Below are positions 24,369 through 31,958 of a DNA stretch of 38,365 nt, piece by piece. Made by a program: the position numbers and the translations under genes. Below the pieces are notes generated by a model. That model was not told where the DNA came from, made no database searches, and saw only the letters and a program-made list of their open reading frames with translations. Origin of the DNA: an uncultured Caryophanales bacterium (GTDB lineage Bacteria > Bacillota_I > Bacilli_A > RF39 > UBA660); assembly GCA_946623125.1 (NCBI GenBank), contig CAMOQR010000012.1:1-38365 (forward strand), read 5' to 3'. Every line of letters begins with the position of its first letter. The stretch's first letter is position 1.

Positions 24369-25142
24369 ATGAAAAAAATATTAGAATGTCAATATTGTGG
24401 GTCTATTATTACTGAGAAAGATGTAACTTGTCCTAAGTGTGGGGCTAATTGTAGTGATGTTATTAAAAATTATAGAAAAGCCCTAGAAGAAGAGGAAGAG
24501 GCTAAGAAAAAACTATCTAAAGAAGAGATGGAGGCTATGAAGAAGAAATCTCAAGAAATTCAAAAAGCTATTTCTATTCCTTTTTATTTGGTTTTTGGTG
24601 CTGTATTTTTAATTGTTATCTTTACTTTCTTTATGATTTTTTATAATATTCGAAATCAATCATCTTCTAATCGTGATCATGATACGGTACAAGGTACTTT
24701 ACATGAAGAAGCATTTGGTACAAAAGATGAGGCACCTAAGTATAATATTTTAGTTGATCAATATGAAGAATATGAGTATTATGATGACTTTTTCCATGAT
24801 TGTAATATGAAAGAGGGTTATCAGTGGGTTGCTTTTCATTTTGTTATTGAGAATATAACAGATGAGACTATTAGTACTTCATCTATTGTTAATCATATTT
24901 CTTTGAAAGTAGAAGATGAAATGGCTATTAAGAAGTTTTTAAAAGCAGATGATCATTTTTGTGAAGTTAGACGTGGAAAGAATGATTATACTGAGTTACC
25001 TAGTACCAATCTTTTAGCGGGTGATAAGATTTCTGGTTATGTAGGATTTGAAGTACCAAAAAATAAAGAAAAAATGAAATTTATTCTTGATGATGATTAT
25101 GTTATTGAAATGGATAATCCTGTTTATGAAAAGAGTGAATAA
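24369..25142 (+). CDS. Zinc-ribbon membrane protein with DUF4352-like extracellular domain
   Basis: A 257-residue protein. A zinc ribbon uses Cys7, Cys10, Cys21 and Cys24 (CQYCG and CPKCG). A charged coiled-coil region (about 40-68, KALEEEEEAKKKLSKEEMEA) and one membrane helix (about 76-96) follow. The outer 150 residues have the DUF4352 look: QWVAFHFVIENITDETISTS, an aspartate/cysteine stretch, LLAGDKISGYVGFEVPKN and KMKFILDDD. It may therefore sense or bind something outside and couple to the cytoplasmic ribbon; this is inference. It shares the outer domain type with the minus-strand protein at 14971. Confidence 0.87.
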   Translation: MKKILECQYCGSIITEKDVTCPKCGANCSDVIKNYRKALEEEEEAKKKLSKEEMEAMKKKSQEIQKAISIPFYLVFGAVFLIVIFTFFMIFYNIRNQSSSNRDHDTVQGTLHEEAFGTKDEAPKYNILVDQYEEYEYYDDFFHDCNMKEGYQWVAFHFVIENITDETISTSSIVNHISLKVEDEMAIKKFLKADDHFCEVRRGKNDYTELPSTNLLAGDKISGYVGFEVPKNKEKMKFILDDDYVIEMDNPVYEKSE

Positions 25143-25154
25143 CTCTTTTTTTTT
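25131..25154 (+). terminator. Terminator overlapping the 24369 stop codon
   Basis: AAGAGT GAATA ACTCTT stem with T7 after it. The TAA is in the loop and 3' arm. Confidence 0.75.
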
Positions 25155-25215
25155 AGGTGATTATGATGGCTCTTTATTATTTATTTGTATAAACTATTAT
25201 GAAAGGTGATAGTTT

Positions 25216-25533
25216 ATGAAATCTGTTATATTAAATTTTATTGGTATAAATTATTGTAAGGTAGAATTATTTCTATATCAAAATCATAATCTTATTTATT
25301 ATGATTCTACATGTTTGGGAAGATTTGAGGTAGATCTTTGTCAAAATCAGGTATATGAATTGATTGCTATTTCAGGTCATGATATCATTCGTGTATTCTT
25401 TTTTGTTGATGATCGGACTTCTTATTATTTTTATTTTTCATCTGGTATTTCTAAAATTACCTTTCATTTATATGATTCTTTCTATAAGAATTTATTGATT
25501 CAGAAAGGAGAGATTATTTTATGGCAAAAGTAA
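25216..25533 (+). CDS. Small beta-rich protein of unknown function
   Basis: A 105-residue protein I do not recognise. It alternates hydrophobic and polar residues in beta-strand fashion (KVELFLYQNHNLIYY, IRVFFFVDDRTSYYFYF, KITFHLYDSF) and lacks a signal peptide or a clear membrane helix. GAAAGGTGATAG precedes the ATG. Its last 13 bases overlap the start of the next gene, and the strong AGAAAGGAGAGA site for that gene lies inside this one. The two are therefore translationally linked. Functional partnership with the SpaA-like protein is likely but unproven. Confidence 0.75.
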   Translation: MKSVILNFIGINYCKVELFLYQNHNLIYYDSTCLGRFEVDLCQNQVYELIAISGHDIIRVFFFVDDRTSYYFYFSSGISKITFHLYDSFYKNLLIQKGEIILWQK

Positions 25534-26057
25534 TACCTATTACAAATGGTACTGGTAGTTCGGAGTTAATTAATGGTACTTATACTGTTACTGCCTCTGT
25601 TAATGGATATGATAATAGTTCTATCCAGCCAGACAGCGTTGTTATTGATCAAAGTAGTAATACTTATTCTTTTACGATTTGTGCCAATGGTACTTTAACT
25701 CTTCATGTAACAGATGATGGAACATCAACAGGAAATCCAATTGTTGGAGCAACTTTTGTAAGAGTGGATTCTACTGGTACAGAGTATGGATCTGTTATTA
25801 CAACAGGAAGTGATGGTAATGCTATATTTGAAAATGTTCCTTATGCTGATACAGATGCACCTGTTATTTATTACAGGCAAACTTCATCTGATGGAGAACA
25901 TGAGTTTGATTCAAGCATTCAATCTATTACTATGACTACTGATACACAAACTATTGAAATCGAAAATACAGTCGGTGCAACTAGAACTATACAATTAACA
26001 GATGCTAATTATGATAACATGCCGATTGAAAGTGGTACTTTAACATTTACAAATTAA
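25521..26057 (+). CDS. Leaderless SpaA/Cna_B-like beta-sandwich protein
   Basis: A 178-residue protein. It begins MAKVIPITNGTGSSELINGT, so there is no signal peptide, and it ends without LPXTG or a membrane helix. Residues about 52-135 look like a prealbumin/Cna_B-type domain: GTLTLHVTDDG, GNPIVGATFVRVDSTGTEYG, TTGSDGNAIFENVPY, then ITMTTDTQTIEIENT. Short Ig-like strands lie before and after (GTYTVTASVNGYDN; SGTLTFTN). The residue make-up (Thr, Asp, Ser, Gly; few Lys) is unlike the Lys-rich neighbours. Such domains normally build surface adhesins and pilins. Here it may be exported without a classical signal, be a structural protein of another kind, or be a fragment of a longer adhesin. It has an unusually strong binding site. 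Confidence 0.75.
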   Translation: MAKVIPITNGTGSSELINGTYTVTASVNGYDNSSIQPDSVVIDQSSNTYSFTICANGTLTLHVTDDGTSTGNPIVGATFVRVDSTGTEYGSVITTGSDGNAIFENVPYADTDAPVIYYRQTSSDGEHEFDSSIQSITMTTDTQTIEIENTVGATRTIQLTDANYDNMPIESGTLTFTN

Positions 26058-26063
26058 TATGGG

Positions 26064-26098
26064 AAAAGTAAATTTTAATTTACTTTTTCTTTTTTTTC
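26064..26098 (+). terminator. Terminator of the SpaA-like gene
   Basis: AAAAGTAAA / TTTACTTTT stem with TTTTAA loop and long T run. Confidence 0.85.
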
Positions 26099-26126
26099 TT
26101 TTATTATTTTTTTGAGGTGAATCGTA

Positions 26127-26669
26127 GTGAAGAGATGTTCTTGGTGTAATCTTAATAATCCTATTTATATAAAGTATCATGATTCTGAGTGGTGTGTTCC
26201 AAGACATGATGATTTTTATTTATATGAAATGTTGTTGTTGGAATCTTTTCAAGCAGGGTTATCTTGGGAATGTATTTTAAATAAGAGAGAGTCCTTTCGA
26301 AAGGCTTATGATGGTTTTGATTGGAATAAAGTTATTTCTTATGATGATTGTAAAATACAAGAATTGATGAATAATCCTGATATCATAAGGAATCGTTTAA
26401 AAATAAAGGCTAGTATTTCTAATACGATTATTTTTTGCCAAATTCAAAAAGAATATGGTTCTTTTTGGAATTATTTAAATACTTTTATAAGAAATCGTAT
26501 TTTTTATGAGACTGGTAATGTTACTAATTCTTTATCAGATGAGATTTCTTCTGATTTAAAAAAAAGAGGAATGAAATTTGTAGGAAGTGTTATTATTTAT
26601 TCTTTTTTACAGGCTATTGGAGTTATTTATTCCCATGATGAGAATTGTTTCTTGTATCAATCAAAATAA
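26127..26669 (+). CDS. tag: DNA-3-methyladenine glycosylase I
   Basis: A 180-residue base-excision repair enzyme that removes 3-methyladenine from alkylated DNA. It starts with GTG, giving MKRCSWC, with GAGGTG 7 bases upstream. Family landmarks are Cys4, His18 in YHDSEWCVP, Glu39 in ESFQAGLSWECIL and the C-terminal zinc ligands His170 and Cys174 in SHDENC. NRLKIKASISN and KRGMKFVGSVI match the conserved middle. Length is normal for Tag. It appears monocistronic. Confidence 0.95.
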   Translation: MKRCSWCNLNNPIYIKYHDSEWCVPRHDDFYLYEMLLLESFQAGLSWECILNKRESFRKAYDGFDWNKVISYDDCKIQELMNNPDIIRNRLKIKASISNTIIFCQIQKEYGSFWNYLNTFIRNRIFYETGNVTNSLSDEISSDLKKRGMKFVGSVIIYSFLQAIGVIYSHDENCFLYQSK

Positions 26670-26680
26670 TTATTTTTTTC

Positions 26681-26701
26681 TGTTATAAAATATGATATAG
26701 T
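26681..26701 (+). promoter_or_regulatory. Promoter region with two overlapping extended -10 boxes
   Basis: TGTTATAAA and TGATATAGT lie 12 bases apart ahead of the gene at 26720. Which one is used cannot be told. Confidence 0.4.
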
Positions 26702-26719
26702 AATAATGAGATGATAGTT

Positions 26720-27124
26720 ATGAAAAAAGATAAAATATTTATTATTGTTGGTGTTGTTATATTTTTGATTGTAATTTTAATTTTTATTATGGATCATAGA
26801 AAACCGCGACAGAAGGAAAAAACTTTTTCCTTTGATAATTCATCTTTAATGGAATATTCTGCTTATAAAGATATTCAATTGGAAGATATTGAGTTTATTG
26901 CTGTTTTAGGTAAGGATTCTTCAAAGAAGTATAGAACTTCATCTGATATTGAACGTGTTTATCGTTTTTTAGCAAGTATTCAATTAAATGGTGAGACAGA
27001 AGAAGGTTGTGATGATGTAGTAACTTATACTTTGCATATGAAAAATGATAAGAATAAAAAAATTGTATTAGAGTGTGATACTGTTATTCTTAATAAAAAA
27101 CATTATATGATTGCACAAAAGTAG
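26720..27124 (+). CDS. Small single-pass membrane protein, unknown
   Basis: A 134-residue protein with an N-terminal membrane helix (IFIIVGVVIFLIVILIFIMD) and an outer domain of about 100 residues. The domain contains IEFIAVLGKDSSKKYRTSSD and a C-terminal pair of strands, VTYTLHMKN and KIVLECDTVIL. ATG 26720 is preferred because GAGATGAT precedes it; an in-frame ATG lies at 26711. I do not recognise the family. A gene of unknown function starts 19 bases after its stop. Confidence 0.72.
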   Translation: MKKDKIFIIVGVVIFLIVILIFIMDHRKPRQKEKTFSFDNSSLMEYSAYKDIQLEDIEFIAVLGKDSSKKYRTSSDIERVYRFLASIQLNGETEEGCDDVVTYTLHMKNDKNKKIVLECDTVILNKKHYMIAQK

Positions 27125-27143
27125 TTGTAATGGAGTGGTTTTT

Positions 27144-27569
27144 TTGGATAATAAAATTAGTTGTTATTTAACCGGACTTGCTCATATGGCGTCTTCTTTA
27201 TCTAAAAGTATTGGACCTTCTTTTTTTGAAATTGATTGTTATCATTTAAAAGATTTTCCAAATCAGTTTTTATCTTTTTATAATATATCTGATTTATCTT
27301 TAGAATTAGAAACTACTTCTTATTCATTTTCTGATGTTTGTCAATTTGTATTAGGGGATGAAAAGGAACTATTAGATTCTTTTCAATACTGGATTCATAA
27401 CGAATTAGGAGATGCGGAGGTTGTGTATCAGGCTAAAAATCATACAATACTTAAAGATAGATTGAGTCGCGGAAGTGGTGGATGCAGTTCATTTTATTTT
27501 GTAGAGGATGTTTTTTTTATAAAGTATAAGAAGTATATGCTTTGTTTGCTGGTTGGAAATAATGAATAG
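27144..27569 (+). CDS. Unknown 141-aa protein, TTG start
   Basis: I do not recognise this protein. GGAGTGG lies 5 bases before a TTG at 27144, giving MDNKISCYLTGLAHMASSL. An upstream TTG at 27111 has no site. There is no signal peptide or membrane helix. It contains five Cys and a near-terminal RLSRGSGGCSSFYFVED, and it ends with hydrophobic YKKYMLCLLVGNN. It is probably cytoplasmic and globular. It sits between a small membrane protein and the VTC operon, whose promoter starts right after it. Confidence 0.7.
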   Translation: MDNKISCYLTGLAHMASSLSKSIGPSFFEIDCYHLKDFPNQFLSFYNISDLSLELETTSYSFSDVCQFVLGDEKELLDSFQYWIHNELGDAEVVYQAKNHTILKDRLSRGSGGCSSFYFVEDVFFIKYKKYMLCLLVGNNE

Positions 27570-27574
27570 TTTGA

Positions 27575-27583
27575 TGATATAAT
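27575..27583 (+). promoter_or_regulatory. Extended -10 promoter of the VTC operon
   Basis: TGATATAAT with perfect -10 box. TTGGAA is 19 bases upstream, a weak -35. Confidence 0.6.
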
Positions 27584-27603
27584 ATAGTAGAGGATGTGGT
27601 TAT

Positions 27604-28302
27604 TTGAAGTATTATCGTAATGAATGGAAGTATTTGCTTTCCAATCAAGATTTGGCACTTTTGAGGTCTCGTCTTTCTGGTATTATGGAACTTGATCCTC
27701 ATACTCCTTCTAGTGGGAAGTATAGAATTCATTCTTTATATTTTGATGATTATACTGATAATTCTCTATATTGTACAGGTGCAGGAATTCCTACTCGTTT
27801 TAAATGGAGAATTCGTTATTATAATGATGATTTATCCTATATTGCTTTAGAAAAAAAAGAAAAGTTAGAAGGAAGAACTCATAAAAAATATTGTCCTATT
27901 ACCTTAGATGAATATCATGCAATTGTATCGGGAAATATTTTGGATATTTTTTATGATACTGATAAAAAACTAGTTAAAGAATTTACTCGAGATGTTCTTT
28001 TATATCATTTTCATCCTAAAATTATTATCGATTATGAGCGAATTGCATATGTTGAGGAAATTACAAATGTTCGTATAACATTTGATATGAATATTTCTGC
28101 ATCTTATGATATTGAACATTTTTTAGATCGTAATTATATAAAATATTATATTCAACCTGTTGGTATGAATTTGTTGGAAATAAAATTTTATGAGATTTTT
28201 CCATCTTATATTCGAAATATTGTTGAGTCTTTTTCTTTTCAACAAGTCTTTTTTTCGAAATATTATTATGGTAGAAGATTGTTAGATTCATATATGAGAT
28301 AG
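27604..28302 (+). CDS. VTC-domain protein (polyphosphate polymerase-like)
   Basis: A 232-residue VTC domain, the tunnel-fold triphosphate-binding catalytic domain of yeast polyphosphate polymerase. The charged strands that line the tunnel are visible: YRNEWKYLL, YRIHSLYFDD, FKWRIRYY, IALEKKEKLEGRTHKK, IIIDYERIAYV and VRITFDMNIS, ending with LLEIKFYEIFPSYI. The start is a TTG after GAGGATG. In bacteria such genes commonly sit beside a DUF4956 gene, as here. Bacterial members are only partly characterised; polyphosphate or another polyanion is the likely product or ligand. There is no membrane segment in this protein, so the next gene may supply the membrane part. Confidence 0.92.
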   Translation: MKYYRNEWKYLLSNQDLALLRSRLSGIMELDPHTPSSGKYRIHSLYFDDYTDNSLYCTGAGIPTRFKWRIRYYNDDLSYIALEKKEKLEGRTHKKYCPITLDEYHAIVSGNILDIFYDTDKKLVKEFTRDVLLYHFHPKIIIDYERIAYVEEITNVRITFDMNISASYDIEHFLDRNYIKYYIQPVGMNLLEIKFYEIFPSYIRNIVESFSFQQVFFSKYYYGRRLLDSYMR

Positions 28303-28312
28303 GAGTGTTAAG

Positions 28313-28975
28313 ATGTTAAATGTTTTTAATAATATTTTTGGAGTTTATTTTAATGAAAATATAACTACTATTACTATTGTGTCTGTATTATTTATGGTTA
28401 CGTTACTTGCTATTTATGAGTTTTTTATTTATCGTTTAGTTTCTCATAGGTCTTTTTATAATAAATCATTAAATATTACAATTGCAATATTACCTTTTTT
28501 TATTTCAACGATTATTTTGTGTTTACAATCTAATATTATTATTACTTTAGGTACTATTGGTGCTTTAGCAATTATTCGATTTCGTACTGCCATTAAAGAT
28601 CCTATTGATATGTTATATTTATTGTGGGGTGTATATATTGGTATTATTTGTGGATGTCAATTATTTGAAGTAGGTGTTTTAACTTCTATTTTTGTAACAA
28701 TTGTATTATTAGTTTTAGAATTTCTTCCTTTTGGTAGAAAACCTTTTGTTTTAATTCTTCATAGTGATGAAGATATTGAGAAAGACTTAGTTGAATGTTT
28801 TAAAAATCGTGGTATTTCTAATCGTATTAAATCTAGAAGTTTTTCATCTAATGGATTTGATTATGCAATTGAATTTACTACAAGGAATATTGAAGGTTTA
28901 AAAATGGAATTATCAAAGCAAACTAAGGTTAGTAAGTATTCTATTATAGAATATGATTCTGATGATATTGTTTAA
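28313..28975 (+). CDS. DUF4956 membrane protein
   Basis: A 220-residue protein. Four membrane helices are followed by a cytoplasmic alpha/beta tail of about 75 residues. The family hallmark is seen in the stretch TLGTIGALAIIRFRTAIKDP, followed by MLYLLWGVYIGIICG. AGGAGTG precedes the ATG, 10 bases after the VTC stop. DUF4956 is the usual membrane companion of VTC-domain proteins and is thought to be part of the same machine. The tail (KPFVLILHSDEDIEKDLVEC) looks like a small ferredoxin-like fold. The stop codon is only 13 bases before the next start. Confidence 0.92.
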   Translation: MLNVFNNIFGVYFNENITTITIVSVLFMVTLLAIYEFFIYRLVSHRSFYNKSLNITIAILPFFISTIILCLQSNIIITLGTIGALAIIRFRTAIKDPIDMLYLLWGVYIGIICGCQLFEVGVLTSIFVTIVLLVLEFLPFGRKPFVLILHSDEDIEKDLVECFKNRGISNRIKSRSFSSNGFDYAIEFTTRNIEGLKMELSKQTKVSKYSIIEYDSDDIV

Positions 28976-28988
28976 TGAAAGAGGTTAT

Positions 28989-29819
28989 ATGAATCGAAAA
29001 ATTATATTATTGATTGTTTTTTTAGTTTTTTTTCTTATTATTTTATTGTCTTTGTCTAAGTTTCGTAATCATTATGAGGATTATCCTTTTCAAATCTATT
29101 TTTTTAATGCAGGTAAGGCCGATGCTATTGTTTTATCTAAAAATGGAAAATATATGATGATTGATACTGGTGAAGAGAGTTTAAAGAATGAAGTACTTGC
29201 TTATTTAAAAAAGAATCATATTTCAAAATTAGATTATTTAATTATTACTCATTTTGATAAAGATCATGTTGGGGGTGCTGCCTCAATTATTTCTTCTTTA
29301 GAGATTGGAGAGGTTTTTCAAAGTAATGTTCCAAAAAATAGTGAGTATTATCAAGAGTATTTGAGTGCATTACATGATAAAAATATTGTTCCTATTACAG
29401 TGTCTGGAGATTATTCTATTTCCTTAGATGATTTAGATATTGTCATTAATGGACCTAATATTATTTATGATAAAAATGAAAGTAATAATTCTTCTTTAAT
29501 TGTTACAATTACGGATCAAAATAATCGTTTTTTATTTATGGGAGATTCTCAAAATGCTCGTATTTCTGATTTTTTAGTTGATCATAGGGAAAAATATCAG
29601 TTCTTAAAAGTACCATATCATGGACATTATTTAAAAAGACTTGAAGAAGTGTTGAATGGTAATTCTATTCAGTATGCTGTTATTACTTCTTCTTCTAAGG
29701 AGTTAGAGGATAAAGAGACAATGGATTTATTAAAAAAGTATCATGTTTCTTATTATTTAACTCGAAAAGGAGATTTAACTGTTTATTCTAATGGAGAAGA
29801 TATTAAGATTCTGCAATAA
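28989..29819 (+). CDS. Membrane-anchored ComEC-like metallo-beta-lactamase-fold hydrolase
   Basis: A 276-residue protein. An N-terminal helix (KIILLIVFLVFFLIILLSLS) anchors it with the catalytic domain outside. The domain is the ComEC/Rec2 type of the metallo-beta-lactamase fold: IYFFNAGKADAIVL, MMIDTGEE, the metal motif THFDKDH (His88, Asp90, Asp92, His93), LFMGDS and KVPYHGH. ComEC versions act on DNA; others hydrolyse various phosphoesters. Start at ATG 28989 after AAAGAGG. In many genomes the third gene of VTC-DUF4956 clusters is CotH-like. Here this hydrolase takes the place, suggesting an external phosphodiester or polyphosphate substrate; that is inference. Confidence 0.9.
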   Translation: MNRKIILLIVFLVFFLIILLSLSKFRNHYEDYPFQIYFFNAGKADAIVLSKNGKYMMIDTGEESLKNEVLAYLKKNHISKLDYLIITHFDKDHVGGAASIISSLEIGEVFQSNVPKNSEYYQEYLSALHDKNIVPITVSGDYSISLDDLDIVINGPNIIYDKNESNNSSLIVTITDQNNRFLFMGDSQNARISDFLVDHREKYQFLKVPYHGHYLKRLEEVLNGNSIQYAVITSSSKELEDKETMDLLKKYHVSYYLTRKGDLTVYSNGEDIKILQ

Positions 29820-29823
29820 TTAT

Positions 29824-29852
29824 TTGACAATTTGACTGATTCGTTTTAGAAT
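29824..29852 (+). promoter_or_regulatory. aspS promoter
   Basis: Consensus TTGACA, 17-base spacer, TAGAAT, starting 5 bases after the preceding gene. Confidence 0.8.
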
Positions 29853-29864
29853 ATGGGTATAAAT

Positions 29865-30073
29865 GTTGATTGAGAAGAGTATAGAATACTAATTGATAGA
29901 GAGTTAGTGGTTGGTGGAAACTAATAATGAGGTATTTTAGAAGACACTCAGGAGTTGGTTATAGAAGTATAATCCGGAGTAATCCGTTATCATAAAAGTG
30001 ACTATTTTTAGTAAATTGGGTGGTACCGCGGAATAACTAGTTTTCGTCCCTTGTGGATGATACTAGTTTTTTT
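29865..30073 (+). promoter_or_regulatory. T-box riboswitch, Asp (GAC) specifier
   Basis: Leader RNA that reads tRNA-Asp charging and controls aspS. Stem I is closed by GAGT/ACTC and GAATAC/GTATTTT. The AGAGAG region follows, and the specifier loop near the 3' side has GAAGACACT, placing GAC (29943-29945) as the codon. The conserved T-box TGGTACCGCGG lies at 30021-30031. The terminator stem AACTAGT / ACTAGTT with inner CGTCC / GGATG and a T run spans 30035-30073. Uncharged tRNA-Asp would stabilise the antiterminator and turn aspS on. Confidence 0.93.
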
Positions 30074-30093
30074 ATTTAAGGAAGGTGTTATAT

Positions 30094-31827
30094 ATGGAAA
30101 AATATCAATATTATTCAATTCAAAATGTTGGAGAAGAAGTAACTTTAAAAGGATGGGTTTCTAAAGTTCGTAATTTAGGAGGATTAGTTTTTATTGATCT
30201 TCGTAATCGTACTGGTATTATGCAAGTAGTTGTTCGTCCTGAAAATAAAGATTATGAACTTGCTAATAGTTTACGTAATGAATATGTTATTGAAGTTCAG
30301 GGTAAAATTGTTGAAAGAGAAAGTAAAAATCCTAAGTTAGCAACAGGAGATATAGAAGTTGAATCTTCTAATTTAGTGTTAATTAATACATCTAAAGAAA
30401 TTCCTTTTCAAATTACAGATGATACTACTGCTTTAGAGGATACTCGTTTAAAATATCGTTATTTGGATTTAAGAAGAGAAGTTTTAAGAGATAAGTTTGT
30501 TACTCGTAATAAGATTACTTTTGCAACTCGTAAGTTTTTAAATGATTTGGATTTTTTAGAGGTTGAAACTCCAATTTTGTGTAAAAGTACTCCAGAAGGA
30601 GCGAGAGACTATTTGGTTCCAAGTAGAGTTAATAAAGGAAAGTTTTATGCTTTACCTCAATCTCCTCAAATTTTTAAGCAATTATTAATGGTATCTGGAT
30701 TTGAGCGTTATTTTCAAATTGCAAAGTGTTTTCGTGATGAAGATTTAAGAGCAGATCGTCAACCCGAATTTACTCAGATTGATGTTGAAATGTCATTTGT
30801 TGATGAGAATCAAGTTATGGAGTTGGGAGAACAATTAGTTGCAAGAATCTTTAAAGAGGTTAAAGGAATTGATGTTTCTCTACCACTTATGAGAATGAAG
30901 TATGATGAGGCAATGGACAGATTTGGTTCTGATAAACCGGATTTAAGATTTGGAATGGAAATTCATGATATTACAAAGTGTTTTGCTCATACAGATTTTA
31001 CTGTTTTTCAAAATGTTATTCAAGATGGTGGTATCATTAATGCTATCGTTGTAAAGGGCGAGGCTCCAAACTATTCTAGGAAGGATTTGGATAAACTTAC
31101 TGATTTTGTTAAAACTTATAAGGCTAGTGGACTTGCTTATTTAAAATATATGGATGAAGTAAGTGGTTCTATTTTTAAAGTATTACATGAGGATGAAGTT
31201 GAAGATGTTCGTAAAACTTTAAATGTTGAGAAGGATGATTTAGTTTTAATTGTTAGTGGAAAAGAAAAAGTTGTAAAAACTTCTTTGGGTGCTTTAAGAT
31301 GTAAATTGGCACGTGATTTAAATCTTATTCAAGAAGGGGATTATAAATTATTATGGGTAGTTGATTTTCCTTCTTTTGAGTGGAGTGATGAAGAGAATCG
31401 TTATATGGCATGTCACCATCCATTTACGATGCCAAAAGATGAAGATGTTGATAAATTGCTTACTGATAAGGCACATTGTTATAGTAAGGCCTATGATATT
31501 GTTATTAATGGGTATGAAGCAGGTGGTGGATCTATTCGTATTCATGATCAAGATGTTCAAACAAAAATGTTTGAGGCTTTGGAGTTAACTCCAGAAGAAA
31601 TTGATTCAAAATTTGGATTCTTTGTTGAGGCATTAAAATATGGATGTCCTCCTCATGGTGGATTTGCTCTTGGACTTGATCGTTTAACAATGTTACTTAC
31701 TGGTACTGAAAATATTAGAGATGTAATTGCTTTTCCAAAGACTGCGTCTGCTACTGACTTAATGTGTGATTGTCCAAGTAATGTTGATGAACATCAATTA
31801 GATGAGGTTGGATTAAAATTAAAATAG
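30094..31827 (+). CDS. aspS: Aspartate-tRNA ligase
   Basis: A 577-residue class II synthetase of bacterial type that charges tRNA-Asp. The N-terminal OB-fold anticodon-binding domain starts GWVSKVRNLGGLVFIDLRN. Motif 2 is FRDEDLRADRQPEFTQIDVE (213-232), and motif 3 is GLDRLTMLL with Arg530. The bacterial GAD insertion lies between, at about 290-420. AAGGAAGGTG sets the start at 30094; an in-frame TTG at 30085 is inside the site. Whether it also charges tRNA-Asn cannot be decided here. No asn/gat genes are in the window. Confidence 0.97.
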   Translation: MEKYQYYSIQNVGEEVTLKGWVSKVRNLGGLVFIDLRNRTGIMQVVVRPENKDYELANSLRNEYVIEVQGKIVERESKNPKLATGDIEVESSNLVLINTSKEIPFQITDDTTALEDTRLKYRYLDLRREVLRDKFVTRNKITFATRKFLNDLDFLEVETPILCKSTPEGARDYLVPSRVNKGKFYALPQSPQIFKQLLMVSGFERYFQIAKCFRDEDLRADRQPEFTQIDVEMSFVDENQVMELGEQLVARIFKEVKGIDVSLPLMRMKYDEAMDRFGSDKPDLRFGMEIHDITKCFAHTDFTVFQNVIQDGGIINAIVVKGEAPNYSRKDLDKLTDFVKTYKASGLAYLKYMDEVSGSIFKVLHEDEVEDVRKTLNVEKDDLVLIVSGKEKVVKTSLGALRCKLARDLNLIQEGDYKLLWVVDFPSFEWSDEENRYMACHHPFTMPKDEDVDKLLTDKAHCYSKAYDIVINGYEAGGGSIRIHDQDVQTKMFEALELTPEEIDSKFGFFVEALKYGCPPHGGFALGLDRLTMLLTGTENIRDVIAFPKTASATDLMCDCPSNVDEHQLDEVGLKLK

Positions 31828-31847
31828 ACTTTATGTCTATTTTTTTT
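31821..31847 (+). terminator. aspS terminator
   Basis: AAAATAGAC / GTCTATTTT stem containing the TAG stop, loop TTTAT, T run. Confidence 0.88.
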
Positions 31848-31934
31848 GTTGCTTTGAACTATAATAATTATAATGTTTAAATATGTCAATTAGAGTTTTA
31901 TATTTTATTTAAATATTTCTTTTCACATAGAATG

Positions 31935-31943
31935 TGATATAAT
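31935..31943 (+). promoter_or_regulatory. Extended -10 promoter of the second signal peptidase
   Basis: TGATATAAT, 16 bases before the ATG at 31959. No clear -35 box. Confidence 0.55.
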
Positions 31944-31958
31944 GAGTTAGTGATTTAT

